Positions 36,826 to 44,164 of a DNA stretch of 64,000 bases are shown here, piece by piece. Both the position numbers and the translations under genes were made by a program. Within the stretch, counting starts at the first letter, position 1, and the number at the start of each line of letters is the position of its first letter. The DNA comes from Terripilifer sp031921685. Its GTDB lineage: Bacteria > Pseudomonadota > Alphaproteobacteria > Rhizobiales > Beijerinckiaceae. Location of the stretch: assembly GCF_031921685.1 (NCBI RefSeq), contig NZ_JAPDHU010000001.1, forward strand, positions 1,612,001-1,676,000, given 5' to 3'. The notes under the pieces are model-generated. The model was not told the origin of the DNA. It searched no databases and saw only the letters and a list, made by a program, of their open reading frames with translations.

Positions 36826-36946
36826 CCGGGGCGATTGTATGGTTTTAGCGGCAGGTGCGATGCGCCGCCGGCTGCGATGCGGCGGACCATAGTGGCTGGG
36901 GGAACCGCAGCCAAGCCGCGATTATGAGGCGCGACGTTAAGGCTCG

Positions 36947-37846
36947 TCAGGGCTTGGGTGTTGCCGGGACCGCCGGGTGCCAACCGTCGCTGGCGGCGTC
37001 TTTGAGGATTTCGAGGGCGCCGGGCGCGTGCAGTTCCATCCGCGGGCCAAACCGGGTGTCGATCAGGCCCCGCGCCTGGATCGTCTTGCCCGTCAGGCTC
37101 TTAGGGTCGAGCCCGGCGGCCGTGAAAGCCTTCAGATTTCGGGCCGAAACGGTCAAAGTAAGCGAGTTTTGCCGATTTCTGCCGAGATTGATGAAGGTTC
37201 GGGCCCGTCCGGCATTGACGTTGGCCACCACGCCGGACACCAGGGCGATGCGCCCCGCGACGCTAGAAAAGTCAGGGTCTTGCGCCTGATCGAGGGGCGC
37301 ATAGGCTGGATCGGCCCACAGGCCGTGCTGGTCGGCCCGCGCGCCGGCCTCGGCCTGAAGAAGCGATTTCAGGCAGGGGCTGGTCTCGCTCAGCGGATCG
37401 ACCCGCGCCCAGCCGGCCTCGATCAGGGCCTGGGCGAGTGACAGCTGTTCGGGCGCCAGGAAGGCGCGTGCCCGCTCCCGGCCCCAGCGGTCGACGGCCG
37501 GATCAAGCGCGGTGAGAGCCACCTGCGCGCCGACCGTCCAGAGCGCCAGATCAGCCCGCGCCTTTTCCGCCAGTTGCGGATCGGACGGGGTGGCGCGCGC
37601 TGGCTCGATGCCGGCGATGCGGATGAGCCTTTTGTCGGCGAGTTTCAGTTCGAGATGGGCGGTGACGTCGGTGACGTCGACGGGCTCGCCCACGGGGCGA
37701 TCGCAGGCTTCCTGTGGGGATTCTGGGGTAGAGCGCGGCGGCTTGCCGGTTTGTGCGGTGGCGAAACCAAGCGGCGGAAACAGCAGCGCGAGCGCGAAGA
37801 CGGCCGCTCGCAACTTTTCATTTGCCGCTCCTGTGCTAAACAGCAT
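36947..37846 (-). CDS. Exported SNase-like (thermonuclease-family) protein
   Basis: The ATG at 37846 (MLFSTGAANEK) gives 299 residues with a signal peptide ending near ATAQ. The longer open frame runs antisense through a tRNA gene and is not a credible start. A staphylococcal-nuclease-like OB fold spans about 55-200 (KRLIRIAGIEPAR, VDRWGRERARAFL, SLAQALIEAGWARVDP). A second beta-rich domain follows, similar to nucleotide-binding OB folds (GVVANVNAGRARTFINLG). The catalytic residues of true thermonuclease are only partly recognisable, so activity is uncertain. Confidence 0.78.
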   Translation of the reverse strand: MLFSTGAANEKLRAAVFALALLFPPLGFATAQTGKPPRSTPESPQEACDRPVGEPVDVTDVTAHLELKLADKRLIRIAGIEPARATPSDPQLAEKARADLALWTVGAQVALTALDPAVDRWGRERARAFLAPEQLSLAQALIEAGWARVDPLSETSPCLKSLLQAEAGARADQHGLWADPAYAPLDQAQDPDFSSVAGRIALVSGVVANVNAGRARTFINLGRNRQNSLTLTVSARNLKAFTAAGLDPKSLTGKTIQARGLIDTRFGPRMELHAPGALEILKDAASDGWHPAVPATPKP

Positions 37847-37867
37847 GCCCCGTGGTTCTCCGCGTCC

Positions 37868-37944
<77 letters not shown>

Positions 37945-37969
37945 TTTCTACATTGTATGTTTAGGGGCG

Positions 37970-38320
37970 CTATCGGAGATAGCCATCCAGAGCGATGTCG
38001 GAATCCTGGAGCTTAAGGCTGATGGCCTGCCCCTTTTTTCGAACGGTGTAGCAGGCGTCGCCTTTTCCTTCGTCGAGGCAAAGCTCGTTCCCGATCACCC
38101 GCCATTTGAAACGAACCTTTCTCCCCATGCTCGCGCCCTCTACGTGCCCGTTGGGCAGGTAACGCAAGTTGAAATGCGTGTCGTCCGTAAATGATCGGCC
38201 TGTAAAAGCTTGGCGAATTTGCATCCCAGTCAATTGACGATAGCCGTCCGTTTGCGGCAGAGCCGCCAGTGGAACAGGCAAGAAGGCTAGCGCGCGGATC
38301 GATCTTGGCAATCGGGGCAT
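37970..38320 (-). CDS. Small exported hypothetical protein
   Basis: The 116-residue frame begins with a signal-like segment (IRALAFLPVPLAALP). The mature part follows a pattern common in alphaproteobacterial small periplasmic proteins: LTGMQIRQAFTGRSF, a strand pair NLRYLPNGHVEGAS, RFKWRVIGNELCLDEGKGDACYTV with two cysteines, and LKLQDSDIALDGYL. No activity is known. It lies 3 nt downstream of the chrA stop on the same strand and so may be the last gene of the chr operon. Confidence 0.72.
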   Translation of the reverse strand: MPRLPRSIRALAFLPVPLAALPQTDGYRQLTGMQIRQAFTGRSFTDDTHFNLRYLPNGHVEGASMGRKVRFKWRVIGNELCLDEGKGDACYTVRKKGQAISLKLQDSDIALDGYLR

Positions 38321-38323
38321 GGT

Positions 38324-39724
38324 CTAGCTCCCTCCGCCAATGTGGATCAAGCCGGCCAGATGCAGGCCGATGCCGGCAAGAGAGCAAATGGCGAGCGTGG
38401 TCAGCATGCCAGCATTCAAGCGGAAGATCGCGAAGGCCGCGGCAACTGAAAGAACAAGCGCCCAGGGATCGATGCTGGTGAGCGCGGGTGCGTCAAAAGA
38501 GAACGCAAGCCACTGCACAGGCACGGTGGCGTGAAAGATCGAGTGGATCGCGAACCATATTGCCAGATTGAGAATGACGCCAACGACTGCCGCCGTAATC
38601 GCGGACAGTGCTCCGGCGAGAGCCTTATTGCCGCGCAATCGTTCGATAAAAGGCGCGCCTAGGAATATCCAGAGAAAGCACGGGATGAACGTGACCCAGG
38701 TGGCGAGCAAGCCCCCCAAAGTGGCGGCCAGGAGCGGAGGCAGGCTACCGGGTGCGCGATAGGCGCCCATGAAGCCTACAAATTGCAAGACCATGACCAA
38801 CGGGCCGGGCGTCGTTTCCGCCATACCCAAACCATCAAGCATTTCGCCTGGCTTGAGCCAGCCGTAGTTCTCGACAGCCTGTTGCGCGACATAGGCGAGG
38901 ACGGCATAGGCTCCGCCGAACGTCACCATCGCCATCTTGCTGAAGAAGATGGCGATCTGACTGAAAACATTGTCCGGGCCGAGCGTCGCGAGGAGCCATG
39001 CCACGGGAATGAGCCACAGCAGCAACCAAACGGATGTCACCTTCAATGTTTCTCGCATGCGAGGACGTGCGTGTTCGGGCAATTCGTCACCGAGCAGGCT
39101 GTCTTGATCTGCTTGGTCCTTCGCCGTTCCGTGGCCTGTCCCGCTAAAGAAGTCAGCGAAGTTTGAACGTCCACCCCAAAAGCCGATGACGCCAGCCGCA
39201 AGGACAATGATTGGAAAGGGGACGGCGAAAAAGAAGATGCCGATAAAGGCCGCAGCGGCCAGAATTTGCATCGTGCGGTTCTTGAGTGCGCGTCTGCCGA
39301 CACGCACGACGGCCTGAATCACGATGGCCAGAACCGCCGCCTTAAGGCCAAAGAAGAAGGCCGCGATCAGGCTTACGTTTCCCAACAGCGCATAGACGTA
39401 ACTCAGCGCCATGATCGATATGACGCCAGGGACGATGAATAGTCCTCCAGCCACGATGCCGCCCAGCGTTCGATGCATGAGCCAGCCGATATAGGTCGCC
39501 AGTTGCTGGGCTTCTGGTCCGGGCAGGAGCATGCAGTAGTTCAGGGCATGCAGGAAACGGCTCTCTGAAATCCATCGTTTCTCTTCGACGAGAATGCGAT
39601 GCATGACCGCAATCTGTCCGGCCGGCCCGCCAAAACTGAGGGCCGCGATCCGCAGCCATACCCAGAAAGCCTCGGACATCGATATGCCGTGGCCGTGGGC
39701 CTTCGCTTCGACATGTGCGTCCAT
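38324..39724 (-). CDS. chrA: Chromate efflux transporter ChrA
   Basis: The ATG at 39724, 1 nt beyond the chrB stop, gives 466 residues; the longer upstream frame is spurious. This is a two-domain CHR transporter of the long type. The first repeat has LSFGGPAGQIAVMHRI and LPGPEAQQLATYIGWL. The second has VTFGGAYAVLAYVAQQAV and TTPGPLVMVLQFVGF. About twelve hydrophobic segments are visible. It exports chromate from the cytoplasm. It follows chrB immediately and is the effector of the operon. Confidence 0.95.
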   Translation of the reverse strand: MDAHVEAKAHGHGISMSEAFWVWLRIAALSFGGPAGQIAVMHRILVEEKRWISESRFLHALNYCMLLPGPEAQQLATYIGWLMHRTLGGIVAGGLFIVPGVISIMALSYVYALLGNVSLIAAFFFGLKAAVLAIVIQAVVRVGRRALKNRTMQILAAAAFIGIFFFAVPFPIIVLAAGVIGFWGGRSNFADFFSGTGHGTAKDQADQDSLLGDELPEHARPRMRETLKVTSVWLLLWLIPVAWLLATLGPDNVFSQIAIFFSKMAMVTFGGAYAVLAYVAQQAVENYGWLKPGEMLDGLGMAETTPGPLVMVLQFVGFMGAYRAPGSLPPLLAATLGGLLATWVTFIPCFLWIFLGAPFIERLRGNKALAGALSAITAAVVGVILNLAIWFAIHSIFHATVPVQWLAFSFDAPALTSIDPWALVLSVAAAFAIFRLNAGMLTTLAICSLAGIGLHLAGLIHIGGGS

Positions 39725-39725
39725 A

Positions 39726-40547
39726 TCAGGCTCCAGCCTTGTTCGAGGGCCAGTTATGCGTTTCGTCGCTGGCGTCGCGACACCATCGATAGAAAGCGTC
39801 GTAGAGCTGAAGCCCTGCCTCCAGTTGCTCCAGATCATCGGTATACATGCGCGATAAACCGAGCGAAGCCGCCAGCAGGCCGGCGGCTTCTGGCGCGAGA
39901 TCGAGACGCGCCGTGTCGGCGCCACGAACGATCTGGGCCAGTTTTTGCAACGGCGCCGTGGCGAGCCCCCATTCCGCGAGCATGATATCAAATGTGCAGA
40001 GTTCGCCGCGATGGCTCCAGAAAACACCTTCAACGTCGAAGGGCGTTGCGCCGAATTGCTCCGCGACCCCTGCGATGTCCGAAGGTGGAACGAATAGGAA
40101 TGCCGCGCGTCGGTCGATAAAACGCCGGATCAGCCAGGGGCAGGCAATTCGATCGATCTTTGGACGTGCGCGCGTAACCCACAGCGTTCGGCCTGAAGCA
40201 CCGACAACTGGCAATTTAGCTATTTGCACCGCCGGCAGCTTGGCTTTGATCCACGCTTGATAGCCGCCCTCCAAAACTTCGGCGGAGGCTGCTCCTGCTT
40301 GTCTCAACCAAGCCGCTACACCCTGGCTTAGTTTCTGGCCTTTGTCGCAAATGACGATGACGGAGGAACCCGTTGTCTCGGAGGTCCAGCGTTCGATTTC
40401 GCTGTGCCTACGGTGCGTAGCGCCAGGAATGAGGCTGGGATTGACGGCAAAGTCTTCGTCCGCGCGGACATCGATCAGCGACGGGCATTTTGGCGTGCCA
40501 ATCAGGCGCGCCAGCTTCTCTGGGGAAATCGAGGTATATGACGACAT
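39726..40547 (-). CDS. chrB: Rhodanese-ChrB fusion protein (chromate resistance)
   Basis: This 273-residue protein joins an N-terminal rhodanese domain (about 5-110, catalytic-type Cys67 in VIVICDKGQKLS) to a C-terminal ChrB domain (about 120-265, beginning TLWVTRARPKIDRIACPWLIRRFID). ChrB domains are linked to chromate sensing and control of chr genes. The rhodanese part could handle persulfide sulfur or bind an oxyanion. The gene is followed at once by chrA and preceded by a 188-nt leader with a structured element (40557-40622) that is also found upstream of chrC. Confidence 0.9.
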   Translation of the reverse strand: MSSYTSISPEKLARLIGTPKCPSLIDVRADEDFAVNPSLIPGATHRRHSEIERWTSETTGSSVIVICDKGQKLSQGVAAWLRQAGAASAEVLEGGYQAWIKAKLPAVQIAKLPVVGASGRTLWVTRARPKIDRIACPWLIRRFIDRRAAFLFVPPSDIAGVAEQFGATPFDVEGVFWSHRGELCTFDIMLAEWGLATAPLQKLAQIVRGADTARLDLAPEAAGLLAASLGLSRMYTDDLEQLEAGLQLYDAFYRWCRDASDETHNWPSNKAGA

Positions 40548-40556
40548 ACTACGCCC

Positions 40557-40622
40557 TTCGTGATCATGTTGATCAGGACGCGATACTTGGGCATGTCGCC
40601 TGGAGGGGAGATCGCTTCCCCT
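40557..40622 (-). promoter_or_regulatory. Candidate structured leader RNA upstream of chrB
   Basis: Read on the minus strand: hairpin AGGGGA-AGCGATC-TCCCCT (40604-40622), a short GGC-GACAT-GCC hairpin (40590-40600), then CCAAGTATCGCGTCC (40576-40589 region). The loop GCGAT of the first hairpin can pair with ATCGC (40580-40584) to form a pseudoknot. A TGATCA-ACA-TGATCA hairpin (40561-40575) follows, 13 nt before the start codon. The 17-nt block GGACGCGATACTTGGGC (plus strand 40576-40592) is identical to 41593-41609. Confidence 0.6.
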
Positions 40623-40691
40623 GAGATCACTCTAAACTCCAGCCATGGCCTGTTGTCAATCTATGGATTGGACAGGAGCTTGAGCTGCTTA

Positions 40692-40719
40692 GCATCCGAC
40701 CGATAAAGCGGCCGGATGC
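40692..40719 (-). terminator. Hairpin downstream of chrC
   Basis: A 10-bp stem with one mismatch (GCATCCGACC 40692-40701 with GGCCGGATGC 40710-40719) lies 17 nt after the chrC stop. It has no T run, so it may stabilise mRNA or pause transcription rather than terminate it. Confidence 0.4.
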
Positions 40720-40735
40720 CCGGCTGGAAGGTGCT

Positions 40736-41458
40736 TCAGCTTTCGCGAGCGTATCGGTCGTAGAGCTTCTGCGCATTGTCCCAATTGATGGCTTCCATGA
40801 AGGCGTCGACATAGCCCGCCGCCCGAGCGCCGTAATCCATGTGGTAGGCATGTTCATACATGTCGAGCACGACCACCGGTCGTCCACCTACTAAGGTCGT
40901 GGTGTGATCGGCTGCCCATTGGTTGATCAGCCGTTTGTCGCGCGGTGAATAGGCGAGAATCACCCAGCCTGATCCTCCTCCTTCGGCTTTGCCCATCGCC
41001 GAGAATTCGGCGTGCCAGCGTTCCAAGCTGCCGAAATCGCGGGCAATGGCTTCCGCCAGGTTGCCATGCGCGATACCCGATCCGCCAAGGCTATCAAAAT
41101 AGCTTTCATGCAAGATCATGGAATTGGCCGCGATCAATTCCTCACGCTTCAAGCCATTGATCAAAAATCCCGGGGCTTTGGCGAAATTGAGCTCAGCCAG
41201 TTGGGTTGCGATTGTGCCGAGACGTTTGACGGCGCCTACATAGTTGTTCTCGTAGTGGCTCACGAGAATTTTCTCAGAAATACCTTTGACGTTCTTCGGA
41301 TCTACCGACAGAGGCTTGGGCACGTAGGAGAGGGTACGGCTTACAGACGCGGGGCTGGATCCCTGCGCCATGGCTTCACCAATTCCAGCGACACTGGCTG
41401 TCGCAGCCAGTAGCGTCCCTGCGCCGAGGAGGTCGCGGCGTTCGATTTCATAACTCAT
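40736..41458 (-). CDS. chrC: Exported Fe/Mn superoxide dismutase of the chromate operon (ChrC type)
   Basis: The ATG at 41458, with GGAG 7 nt upstream, gives 240 residues. The N-terminus (EIERRDLLGAGTLLAATASVAG...AMAQ) looks like a twin-arginine signal, suggesting export of the folded enzyme. The SOD core has the four metal ligands: His in VSHYENNY, His in MILHESYFDSLGG, and Asp and His in VVLDMYEHAYHMDYG. SOD genes of this kind are called chrC in chromate-resistance operons and remove superoxide made during Cr(VI) reduction. Its own leader carries a copy of the structured element. Confidence 0.9.
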   Translation of the reverse strand: MSYEIERRDLLGAGTLLAATASVAGIGEAMAQGSSPASVSRTLSYVPKPLSVDPKNVKGISEKILVSHYENNYVGAVKRLGTIATQLAELNFAKAPGFLINGLKREELIAANSMILHESYFDSLGGSGIAHGNLAEAIARDFGSLERWHAEFSAMGKAEGGGSGWVILAYSPRDKRLINQWAADHTTTLVGGRPVVVLDMYEHAYHMDYGARAAGYVDAFMEAINWDNAQKLYDRYARES

Positions 41459-41784
41459 GGCTTTCTCCACCATCGAGATACTAGCCGTGCAAAGCCGAAG
41501 GCTCGCATCGGGCTGCATCAGCGGTTGCAATTCGAGTGGCAGAGTTCGTGATCAAGTGCATGACGCGTCCTCGCACCAGATGTGCGAACCCTGGACGCGA
41601 TACTTGGGCTGTCGCCTCATGGGGAGATCGCGGCCCCCATGGAGAAATATCTCGTGCATTAATGCGGCAAGGTCAAGGCATGATAGGCGTGTGGTTGGCT
41701 GACGTTGCTTCGAGGGCCGGTTGATCGGGCCTAGCCCGCGTCGTCCGTCACGGTAAAATAGGCCTGCATTTCGAGGAAACGCGT
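41459..41784. other. 326-nt divergent region between chrC and a LysR gene
   Basis: It holds the chrC leader with the structured element (41591-41645), a downstream hairpin (41571-41587) and the LysR upstream region. No gene is visible. Confidence 0.6.
41545..41645 (-). promoter_or_regulatory. Candidate structured leader RNA upstream of chrC
   Basis: Read on the minus strand: hairpin CATGGGG-GCCGCGATCT-CCCCATG (41618-41641), a GGC-GACA-GCC hairpin (41607-41616), then CCAAGTATCGCGTCC. The loop CGCGAT can pair with ATCGCG (41596-41601), a 6-bp pseudoknot. A further hairpin TCGCAC-ATCTG-GTGCGA (41571-41587) follows, then TGATCACGAA (41545-41554), a 10-mer also present just before chrB. The stem sequence differs from the chrB copy but its pairing is preserved. 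Confidence 0.6.
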
Positions 41785-42702
41785 TTGGATATCCGGCACC
41801 TGAAATATTTCGTCAAAGTCGCCGAGGCGGGAAGTTTCGTCGCCGCGTCGCGTGAGCTGGGGATTTCGCAGCCCTCGCTCAGCAGCCGGATCAAGGAAGT
41901 CGAGGCTTGGGCCAATCAGCCCCTGTTCCGCCGCCTGGCGCGCGGCGTGGCGCTGACGGAGGCCGGCGATCGGCTGCTGCCGCATGCACGTGAGTTGCTG
42001 GCCGCGATGGAGCGCGCCGAAAAGGCGGTTCTGGGCGAAACGGGCTATGCGCTTTCGCTCGGTGTGACGCCCACCCCTGGTGTGACCTTGGTGCCGCAAC
42101 TGCTGACGGTTTCGGCGCAATCCCATCCGCCTTTCAGCATTCAGGTGCAGCAAGGCTCCAGCGACGAACTGTTGGATCTTGTTTCGCGCGGGCGCTTGGA
42201 CTCGGCGCTGTGCTATCGCGTCATCAACAATGAGACGCTGGTGACCGTGCCTCTCTATTCGGAGGATCTCGTCCTGGTCGGCATTTCAAGCCTGGTCGAT
42301 ACGGGCGCGGGCGATGTGCCGTTCGACGAGATCGCGCGCTTCCCTCTGGTGCTCGATCCGCGCAGCCATGCGACGCGCCGCCGGATCGAGGAAGTGGCGT
42401 TCAAGCGCAAGCTGCATCTGGAAATCAAGCTCGAGGTCGAGCCCGCCAACGCCAAGCGGGCGATGATCGAAGGCCAGGGCTTTTGCGCCGTCGTGCCGAA
42501 AGCTTTGTATATCGATGCGATCCGCTCGGGGCAGTTCGGCTTTCGCCGCGTCGTCGATCCGGTGCTCAGCATGACGATGGGGCTGGTCGTCAACTCGGCG
42601 ATCAAGCAACGCGCTTTCGAGGGCCTGCGCGATCTCTTGAAGCAGCTCGTTCACGCCAACATCAAGGACGATGTTTTTGGCTGGCGCCCTCCCGATCTGT
42701 AG
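41785..42702 (+). CDS. LysR-family transcriptional regulator
   Basis: This 305-residue regulator uses a TTG start with GAGGA 8 nt upstream. The HTH region reads FVKVAEAGSFVAASRELGISQPSLSSRIKEVE, and the effector domain spans about 90-295. It lies at the edge of the catabolic cluster 42.8-48.8 kb and is the best candidate to bind the paired ATAG-N7-CTAT boxes at 44004-44061. It is divergent from the chr operon, but a role in chromate response is less likely. Confidence 0.9.
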   Translation: MDIRHLKYFVKVAEAGSFVAASRELGISQPSLSSRIKEVEAWANQPLFRRLARGVALTEAGDRLLPHARELLAAMERAEKAVLGETGYALSLGVTPTPGVTLVPQLLTVSAQSHPPFSIQVQQGSSDELLDLVSRGRLDSALCYRVINNETLVTVPLYSEDLVLVGISSLVDTGAGDVPFDEIARFPLVLDPRSHATRRRIEEVAFKRKLHLEIKLEVEPANAKRAMIEGQGFCAVVPKALYIDAIRSGQFGFRRVVDPVLSMTMGLVVNSAIKQRAFEGLRDLLKQLVHANIKDDVFGWRPPDL

Positions 42703-42718
42703 GACTGTGGCGGAATAC

Positions 42719-42852
42719 CCGTCATTGCGAGCGCAGCGAAGCAATCCAGGAGTCGAAGAGTAGAGCCATGGAAATTGCCTGCGCTCAGGCATTCCGGGCG
42801 TCCTACCATTTGCTCCTGGATTGCTTCGTCGCTGCGCTTCTCGCAATGACGG
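42719..42852. repeat. Long inverted-repeat intergenic element, copy 3
   Basis: The arms CCGTCATTGCGAG (from 42719) and CTCGCAATGACGG (ending 42852) are perfect inverted copies. The next segments GAAGCAATCCAGGAG and CTCCTGGATTGCTTC also pair. The loop read on the minus strand begins ATGGTAGGACGC. It fills the space between the LysR stop and the convergent binding-protein gene. Confidence 0.85.
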
Positions 42853-42858
42853 CTGCGC

Positions 42859-43905
42859 CTACATCCGTGCGCCGATGATCTGACGCGCCTTGGTGACGAC
42901 GTCCTGCGGCGCCTGGAACAGATCGGTGACGAGCTTCTGCATCTCCGTGCCGTCGAGACCTTCGACATCGATATTCATCTTCTTGGCTTCGGCCAGGAGA
43001 TCGGGATCCTTCAGGCTTGCCATGAAGGCGGCGCGGATCGCCGCCACGCGGTCATCCGGCACATTGGGCGCCATCACGAAGGGGCGGCCGAAACGCAGCG
43101 GCGCGTAGAACATGTTCATGACCTGGCGCTGCTGATCGTCACCGGCGCGGGCGATGGTCATTTCGACTTTCAGCTTGTCGAGTTCGCTCGCCGAGGAAAT
43201 GCCTTCCTGCGCGATCACTTTGACGTCGCTGCCGTTGACCCATTGCGGACGGGTGGAGGCGACGCTGGACCAGCCCATGCCGCAGGCGCCGTTGACTTCG
43301 TTCTTCTCCACCGCGAGGGCGATTTCGTTCGAGCCCGGATAGCCGCTGACGACCTTGAACTTCGCGCCCAGGACATCCTTGAGCAGGTTCGGGAAATCGT
43401 GGGTCGAACCGCCCGAAGCACTGGCGCCGACGACAATGTCCTTGCCGAGGAAATCGTCGAGGGATTTGACGCCGGTGTCCGTCCGCACGATGCAGACATA
43501 GAGTTCGCTGTTGGCGCTGCCGACGAAGTTCAGCTTGCTGACGTCATAGCGTGCCTTGCCGCGATCGCCGAGCAAGGGCTCCATGATGGCTTGCGGATAG
43601 ACGGCGCCGATGACGGTGCCGTCCTTCGGGGCGATGTTGTAGATATTCTGCAGCGCGACGACGCTGGCGGCGCCGGGCATGTTGTTGACGACGACGCGCG
43701 GACTGCCGGGGATATATTTGGCGATATATCGCCCGATCAGCCGGCCGTAGAGATCATAGCCGCCGCCGGGGGACGAGCCGACGATTATGTTGACCTGCTT
43801 GCCCTTGTAGAAACGGGCAGCCTCGGACTCGTCCGCCCGCACGGCAGTGAGGCCTGAGGCGATGCAGATGCTTGCCGCGGCGACGGCCAGAGCTTTACGG
43901 GACAC
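42859..43905 (-). CDS. TctC/Bug-family periplasmic binding protein
   Basis: This 348-residue protein starts at a GTG with GGGAGGAA upstream. It has a signal peptide (ALAVAAASICIASGLTAVRA). The family hallmarks are VNIIVGSSPGGGYDLYGRLIG, VVVNNMPGAASVVALQNIY and the C-terminal NVPDDRVAAIRAAF. It is divergent from the Rieske oxygenase gene and shares the promoter region with two LysR-type boxes. No TctA/TctB permease is near. It probably binds the carboxylic acid degraded by the adjacent enzymes. Confidence 0.9.
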   Translation of the reverse strand: MSRKALAVAAASICIASGLTAVRADESEAARFYKGKQVNIIVGSSPGGGYDLYGRLIGRYIAKYIPGSPRVVVNNMPGAASVVALQNIYNIAPKDGTVIGAVYPQAIMEPLLGDRGKARYDVSKLNFVGSANSELYVCIVRTDTGVKSLDDFLGKDIVVGASASGGSTHDFPNLLKDVLGAKFKVVSGYPGSNEIALAVEKNEVNGACGMGWSSVASTRPQWVNGSDVKVIAQEGISSASELDKLKVEMTIARAGDDQQRQVMNMFYAPLRFGRPFVMAPNVPDDRVAAIRAAFMASLKDPDLLAEAKKMNIDVEGLDGTEMQKLVTDLFQAPQDVVTKARQIIGARM

Positions 43906-44003
43906 GGGGCGTTTCCTCCCTTTTTGAATTTTTGCATTTTTGAATGCGAAAAATCTTTAGCAGGGGGAAATGCGCCGAAAACCCCGCTGGGCCCACAGAT
44001 TCA

Positions 44004-44020
44004 TATAGCCAGTTGCTATA
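44004..44020. promoter_or_regulatory. ATAG-N7-CTAT box 1
   Basis: TATAGC-CAGTT-GCTATA is a 6-bp inverted repeat in the divergent intergenic region between the binding-protein and Rieske genes. The half-site geometry (ATAG-N7-CTAT, T-N11-A) fits LysR-family operators. Confidence 0.55.
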
Positions 44021-44044
44021 GGTCGCCCGTCTCAGCCCGCCTGC

Positions 44045-44061
44045 TATAGCCTTTGGCTATA
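44045..44061. promoter_or_regulatory. ATAG-N7-CTAT box 2
   Basis: TATAGCC-TTT-GGCTATA is a perfect 7-bp inverted repeat, centred 41 bp (about four helical turns) from box 1. A LysR tetramer could bind both. Confidence 0.6.
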
Positions 44062-44164
44062 ACTCTGTTTGCGGCTGGCTCGATTGTGACGACGCGTCGC
44101 CGCGCCCATACCCATCCCAGGAAACGTCCCCTCCGATCGCCGGAGGTCACCTCGGGGTGTGTCG

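Noticed and set aside
39725..40033. Upstream extension of chrA
   Set aside because: It overlaps chrB in another frame. The ATG at 39724 directly follows the chrB stop and starts the family N-terminus.
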